This document shows positions 59,049-64,000 of a DNA stretch of 64,000 nucleotides, one piece after another. The notes below the pieces were generated by a model that ran no database searches, was not told the origin of the DNA, and saw only the letters and a list, made by a program, of their open reading frames with translations. Position 1 is the first letter of the stretch, and every line of letters starts with the position of its first letter. The stretch comes from Streptomyces sp. TLI_235 (GTDB lineage: Bacteria; Actinomycetota; Actinomycetes; Streptomycetales; Streptomycetaceae): contig NSGV01000001.1 in NCBI GenBank assembly GCA_002300355.1, forward strand, positions 1,612,001 to 1,676,000. Reading direction: 5' to 3'. The translations under genes were made by a program, and so were the position numbers.

Positions 59049-60769
59049 TGATGCAGCTGTTCAACCCGCGCTCGTACGACCCGGCGCAGTTCGACGACAC
59101 CACCCGCCGGCTGCTGCGTGCCACCGTCGACTGGTTCGAGTCGCGCGGCAAGAAGGCGCTGATCGACACCTACATCGACCGCAGCTGGTACGCGGACTTC
59201 CTGGAGTTCGCCGCCAAGGAGGGCCTGTTCGCGGAGTTCCTGACGCCGTCCTCGGCGGACCCGGCGAAGCGCTGGGACACCGCGCGGATCGCCGAGCTCA
59301 ACGAGATCCTCGGCTTCTACGGCCTGGGCTACTGGTACACCTGGCAGGTCACCATCCTGGGCCTCGGCCCGGTCTGGCAGAGCGAGAACGAGGCGGTCCG
59401 CGCCCGCGCCGCGCAGCTGCTCGCCGAGGGTCACGTGATGGCCTTCGGCCTGTCCGAGCGCAGCCACGGCGCGGACATCTACTCCACCGACATGGTGCTC
59501 ACCCCGGACGCCGAGGGCGGCTTCACCGCCACCGGCTCCAAGTACTACATCGGCAACGGCAACGTGGCCGGCCTGGTGTCGGTCTTCGGCCGCCGCTCCG
59601 ACGTCGAGGGCCCGGAGGGCTACGTCTTCTTCGCCGCGGACAGCCGGCACGAGGCGTACCACCTGGTCAAGAACGTGGTGAACGCGCAGATGTACGTCAG
59701 CGAGTTCCGCCTGGAGGAGTACCCGGTGCGCGCCGAGGACGTGCTGCACACCGGCAAGGCCGCCTTCGACGCCGCACTGAACACCGTCAACGTAGGCAAG
59801 TTCAACCTGTGCACCGCGTCGATCGGCATCTGCGAGCACGCGATGTACGAGGCCGTGACGCACGCCGACAACCGGGTGCTGTACGGCAAGAAGGTCACCG
59901 AGTTCGCGCACGTGAGGCGGGAGTTGACCGACGCCTACGCGCGCCTGGTCGCGATGAAGCTGTTCAGCGCCCGGTCGGTCGACTACTTCCGCACCGCCTC
60001 GCCGGAGGACCGCCGCTACCTGCTGTTCAACCCGATGACCAAGATGAAGGTCACCACCGAGGGCGAGAAGGTCATCGACCTGATGTGGGACGTCATCGCG
60101 GCCAAGGGCTTCGAGGCGGACACCTACTTCGACAAGGCCGCCAAGGACATTCGCGGCCTGCCGAAGCTGGAGGGCACCGTCCACGTCAACCTGGCGCTGA
60201 TCCTCAAGTTCATGGGCAACTACCTGTTCGCCCCGGCCGAGTTCGCGCCGGTGCCGAGCCGGCTGGACGCCGCGGACGACGCCTTCCTGTTCCGCCAGGG
60301 CCCGGCCCGGGGTCTGGGTGCGATCCGCTTCCACGACTGGCGCACCGCCTACGACGCGCACGCCGCCGTGCCGAACGTGGCCCGCTTCCGCGAGCAGGCG
60401 GACGGCCTGTGCGCGCTGCTGCTGGCCCACGCGCCGAGCGCCGAGCAGCAGCAGGACCTGGACTTCCTGCTGGAGATCGGCCAGCTGTTCGCGCTGGTCG
60501 TCTACGGCCAGCTGGTGCTGGAGCAGGCGGAGCTGACCGGTCTGACCGCGTCCGACGAGGGCGGGGACGTCCTGGACCAGATCTTCGACGCCCTGGTGCG
60601 GGACTTCTCCGCGCACGCCACCGAGCTGCACGGCAAGTCCTCGACCACGGAGGAGCAGGCCGCCTGGGCGCTGGCCCACGTCCGCCGCCCGGTGGCCGAC
60701 GCGGAGCGCGCCGCCCGGGTCTGGGCGAAGGTCGAGGCGCTCTCCGGCGCCTACGAGATGCAGCCGTAA
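59048..60769 (+). CDS. Acyl-CoA dehydrogenase
   Basis: A 573-residue FAD enzyme: MAFGLSERSHGADIYSTDMVLTP with FAD/substrate contacts, GSKYYIGNGNVAGLVSVFGR, VNVGKFNLCTASIGICEHAMYEAV, LFNPMTKMKVTTEGEKVIDLMWDVIAAKGFE and a C-terminal four-helix bundle. The length (over 550) and PMTKMKVTTEGEKV are features of long acyl-CoA dehydrogenases of actinobacteria. It shares the PadR operon, so its acyl substrate or a related phenolic compound may be the inducer. ATG 59048 (ATG 59051 possible). Confidence 0.9.
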   Translation: MMQLFNPRSYDPAQFDDTTRRLLRATVDWFESRGKKALIDTYIDRSWYADFLEFAAKEGLFAEFLTPSSADPAKRWDTARIAELNEILGFYGLGYWYTWQVTILGLGPVWQSENEAVRARAAQLLAEGHVMAFGLSERSHGADIYSTDMVLTPDAEGGFTATGSKYYIGNGNVAGLVSVFGRRSDVEGPEGYVFFAADSRHEAYHLVKNVVNAQMYVSEFRLEEYPVRAEDVLHTGKAAFDAALNTVNVGKFNLCTASIGICEHAMYEAVTHADNRVLYGKKVTEFAHVRRELTDAYARLVAMKLFSARSVDYFRTASPEDRRYLLFNPMTKMKVTTEGEKVIDLMWDVIAAKGFEADTYFDKAAKDIRGLPKLEGTVHVNLALILKFMGNYLFAPAEFAPVPSRLDAADDAFLFRQGPARGLGAIRFHDWRTAYDAHAAVPNVARFREQADGLCALLLAHAPSAEQQQDLDFLLEIGQLFALVVYGQLVLEQAELTGLTASDEGGDVLDQIFDALVRDFSAHATELHGKSSTTEEQAAWALAHVRRPVADAERAARVWAKVEALSGAYEMQP

Positions 60770-60776
60770 CGGCGAA

Positions 60777-60808
60777 GGAGGGGGTGCCGCCTCTCCGGCA
60801 CCCCCTCC
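60777..60808. terminator. Bidirectional terminator
   Basis: GGAGGGGGTGCCG and its exact complement around a 6-base loop, between the convergent acyl-CoA dehydrogenase and aminopeptidase genes. Confidence 0.8.
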
Positions 60809-60818
60809 ACCCTGCCCG

Positions 60819-62249
<1,431 letters not shown>

Positions 62250-62289
62250 TCATGATGATCAGGCTTCGGTAAAGTCACCGTCAAGAGGC

Positions 62290-62316
62290 CGTCAGGTAAA
62301 GGCCGTTCGCCTGACG
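62290..62316. promoter_or_regulatory. Inverted repeat between the aminopeptidase and DUF5602-like genes
   Basis: CGTCAGG at 62290-62296 and CCTGACG at 62310-62316, 13 bases apart, in the divergent 261-base promoter region. Candidate regulator site for the secreted-protein genes; no named box recognised. Confidence 0.35.
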
Positions 62317-62420
62317 CCCGTTCACCGCCGCGCCCCCGGACGGAGCAGCAGCGGGCGCCGGTCCGGCCCCGGCCCGGCACAGTGGCCAGGAGTGCCCCCC
62401 GTTGCGAAAGGCCCGCCGGC

Positions 62421-63311
62421 ATGCCGCCCAACCCGCGCCCCCACCCGATCCGCCGTCTGCTCGCCGCCGCCCTGCTGGCCACCGCCCTGCTTCCGGCGGG
62501 CCCGGCCGCCGCCGCCCAGCACCTGCGTACCGTCTACGGGCGGCCCGTCCCGTTGGGCGACGGCGCCGCCCACGCCTACGCCCGGCTTCGCGGGGACAAG
62601 CCCGTGGAGATCGGAGTCGCCCTGACCCGCGGCTCGCTCGACGATCTGCCCACCGAGCCGGCCGACGGCAAGCACTGCTTCGACCGCGACGGCGACGGCA
62701 CCATCGACCCGATGCACGAGTGCGCCGGCGGCCACGAGTACGCGCTGGCCCTGCCCCGGGCCCTGCGCGGCCTGCCCGGCATCCCGCTGACCTTCGCCAT
62801 GCTCAACTGGGACCCGGCCGGCCACGGCCCGCCGAAGGTCTACGACCGCCCGCACGTCGACGTGCACTTCTACCTGCAGTCCGACCGGGAGCGGCAGTCG
62901 ATCCGCCCCGGCCCGTGCGGCGCCCTGGTCAACTGCGACGACTACGCCACCGCGACCCGGCCGCTGCCGCCCGAGTACCTGCCCGCCGACTACACCGACA
63001 GGGGCATCGTCCAGGTCGCCATGGGCAACCACCTCACCGACCTCACCGGCGAGGAGTGGCACGGGCAGGGATTCACCCGCACCTTTGTGTACGGCACCTA
63101 CGACGCGAGGATCACCTTCCTGGAGCCGATGATCACGCTGGCCACGCTGAAGGCCGCCGAGAGCGCCGATCCGGCCGACGCCTGCCGGCCGGTGAAGCAG
63201 CCGCAGGCCTGGCAGGTGCCCGGATGGTACCCGCGCGCCTACTGCGTCCGGCACTCCGCCGAGAGCGGTGAGTACACGGTGTCGCTGGAGGACTTCGCGC
63301 GGCACAGCTGA
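62421..63311 (+). CDS. Secreted DUF5602/TTHB210-like protein
   Basis: A 296-residue protein. Signal peptide MPPNPRPHPIRRLLAAALLATALLPAGPAAAA, then HLRTVYGRPVPLGDGAAHAYARLRGDKPVEIGVALTRGSLDDLP, an internal NWDPAGHGPPKVYDRPHVDVHFYLQS and the repeated MGNHLTDLTGEEWHGQGFTRTFVYGTYDARITFLEPMIT. The conserved His/Asp/Glu residues (HVDVHF, GNHLTD) could bind metal. Function unknown. ATG 62421 with GAAAGG upstream; an upstream extension lacks support. Confidence 0.72.
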   Translation: MPPNPRPHPIRRLLAAALLATALLPAGPAAAAQHLRTVYGRPVPLGDGAAHAYARLRGDKPVEIGVALTRGSLDDLPTEPADGKHCFDRDGDGTIDPMHECAGGHEYALALPRALRGLPGIPLTFAMLNWDPAGHGPPKVYDRPHVDVHFYLQSDRERQSIRPGPCGALVNCDDYATATRPLPPEYLPADYTDRGIVQVAMGNHLTDLTGEEWHGQGFTRTFVYGTYDARITFLEPMITLATLKAAESADPADACRPVKQPQAWQVPGWYPRAYCVRHSAESGEYTVSLEDFARHS

Positions 63312-63347
63312 TCACCGCCGTCCCACCCGCCCAGACCTGGAGGTCCC

Positions 63348-63647
63348 ATGCCGCCCGTCGGACTGCTCGCCCGCATCGAGGCCAAGCCGGAGCACGCCGA
63401 GGAGGTCGCCGAGCTGCTGCTCGCCGCCCTGCCGATGGCGGTGGAGGAGGTGGACACCCGGACCTGGTTCGCCTTCCGCGAGAGCGAGACGGTGTTCGGC
63501 ATCTTCGACACCTTCGACGACGCACAGGGCCGCGAGTACCACCTGCAGGGCCGGATCGCCGCCGCCCTGATGGAGGCCGTGCCCCGCCTGCTCACCGCCC
63601 CGCCCGACATCCGCTACGTGGACCTTCTGGCGGCGGCGCTGCCGTAG
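63348..63647 (+). CDS. ABM-domain monooxygenase-like protein
   Basis: A 99-residue single ABM domain: PVGLLARIEAKPEHAEEVAELLLAALPMAVEEVDTRTWFAFRESETVFGIFDTFDDAQGREYHLQGRIAAALMEAVPRLL. Single-domain protein of the quinol-monooxygenase-like group; third ABM-type gene in the window. ATG 63348 with GGAGG 4 bases upstream. Confidence 0.85.
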   Translation: MPPVGLLARIEAKPEHAEEVAELLLAALPMAVEEVDTRTWFAFRESETVFGIFDTFDDAQGREYHLQGRIAAALMEAVPRLLTAPPDIRYVDLLAAALP

Positions 63648-63712
63648 CCGCCCCCGGCGTCCCCTGATCGATGCGCTCCGCGGACGTACGGTGGACAGGG
63701 AGAGGCGCAGCC

Positions 63713-64000
63713 ATGTACTACCCCGACCGCGAGGAAGCGGGCCGCCGGCTGGCGGCCGAACTGCAACGATGGCGTGGGGCCGACCCGGTCGTGGTGGCCC
63801 TGCCGCGCGGCGGCGTCCCGGTCGCCGCACCGGTGGCCAGGGCGCTCCGCGCGCCGCTGGACATCTGTGTGATCCGCAAGCTGGGCGTGCCCTTCCAGCC
63901 CGAGCTCGGCATGGGCGCGATCGGCGAGGACGGCGCCCGGGTCGTCAACGACGCGGTGGTGCGCAGCGCCCGGGTCACCCACGAGCAGATCGCCGAGGTC
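63713..64000 (+). CDS. Phosphoribosyltransferase-like protein, N-terminal part (cut by window edge)
   Basis: From ATG 63713 the frame is open to the window end (96 codons): DREEAGRRLAAELQRWRGADPVVVALPRGGVPVAAPVARALRAPLDICVIRKLGVPFQPELGMGAIGEDGARVVN. This matches the actinobacterial phosphoribosyltransferase-like proteins, sometimes fused to a dienelactone hydrolase, that begin with VVVALPRGGVPVA and DICVIRKLGVPFQPELGMGAI. The right end lies outside. Confidence 0.88.
   Translation, partial: MYYPDREEAGRRLAAELQRWRGADPVVVALPRGGVPVAAPVARALRAPLDICVIRKLGVPFQPELGMGAIGEDGARVVNDAVVRSARVTHEQIAEV

Overview
The window is uniformly very GC-rich DNA. Codons end mostly in G or C, GTG starts are frequent, genes overlap by 4 bases (ATGA/GTGA), and there are conservon, CebR-box, gamma-butyrolactone-receptor and SGAP-type aminopeptidase genes. 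This points to a streptomycete (Streptomyces or Kitasatospora). I see no rRNA, tRNA, CRISPR array, insertion sequence or phage module. The region reads as chromosomal arm with many secreted hydrolases and regulators.

Layout. 1-5 kb: the right edge of a probable specialised-metabolite cluster, with two ATP-grasp ligases (the first cut by the window edge), an Fe(II)/2-oxoglutarate oxygenase, a divergent PaaK-like adenylating enzyme and two butyrolactone-receptor-like TetR regulators with candidate operators. 5-10.7 kb: a redox island (SDR, two ABM-domain proteins, aldo/keto reductase, hydroxyisobutyrate-dehydrogenase-like and alcohol-dehydrogenase-like enzymes). 10.8-15.7 kb: a conservon (cvnA-D) next to an MHYT sensor. 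16.1 kb: a 76-codon relic of a GH74 xyloglucanase. 16.4-19 kb: cytochrome P450 and a DRB0094-type RNA ligase. 19.2-21.9 kb: modABC molybdate uptake. 21.9-25.5 kb: a two-component system divergent from an ABC exporter. 25.5-30.7 kb: an EamA exporter behind a structured leader with a Pro-Pro-Pro micro-ORF, a PTH2-type hydrolase, unknown proteins, YbjQ and a flavin monooxygenase.

30.6-34.4 kb: paaABCDE (phenylacetyl-CoA epoxidase) behind a PaaR-like box. 34.6-38.1 kb: M20 peptidase, then an aldo/keto reductase and TetR pair with a strong palindrome. 38.2-39.9 kb: an AbiEii-type nucleotidyltransferase pair broken by a one-base frameshift, and a SMI1-like protein. 40-41.6 kb: GH6 cellulase with CBM2 and two CebR boxes. 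42.2-45.1 kb: two-component system plus two small exported proteins. 45.2-46.4 kb: a cysteine-rich leader peptide, cysteine dioxygenase and rhodanese. 46.5-49.8 kb: a four-gene OpuC-type compatible-solute importer. 50-57 kb: an anchored low-complexity protein, MFS exporter, GH18 chitinase, TfoX-like protein, nitrilase-family amidase, fumarase and an SPW membrane protein. 57.3-64 kb: AlkZ-like protein, PadR regulator with acyl-CoA dehydrogenase, SGAP-like M28 aminopeptidase, a DUF5602-like secreted protein, an ABM protein and the start of a phosphoribosyltransferase.

The gene content suggests a soil saprophyte: polymer attack (cellulose, chitin, peptides, formerly xyloglucan), aromatic catabolism, osmoprotection and molybdate uptake, wired to many local regulators. 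The observations most worth a second look are the ATP-grasp/oxygenase/adenylation cluster edge, the GH74 deletion relic, the Pro-Pro-Pro leader, the cysteine leader ahead of a cysteine-degrading enzyme, the MHYT-conservon pairing and several phased repeats in promoters. All functional calls come from reading the sequence; no database search was run.
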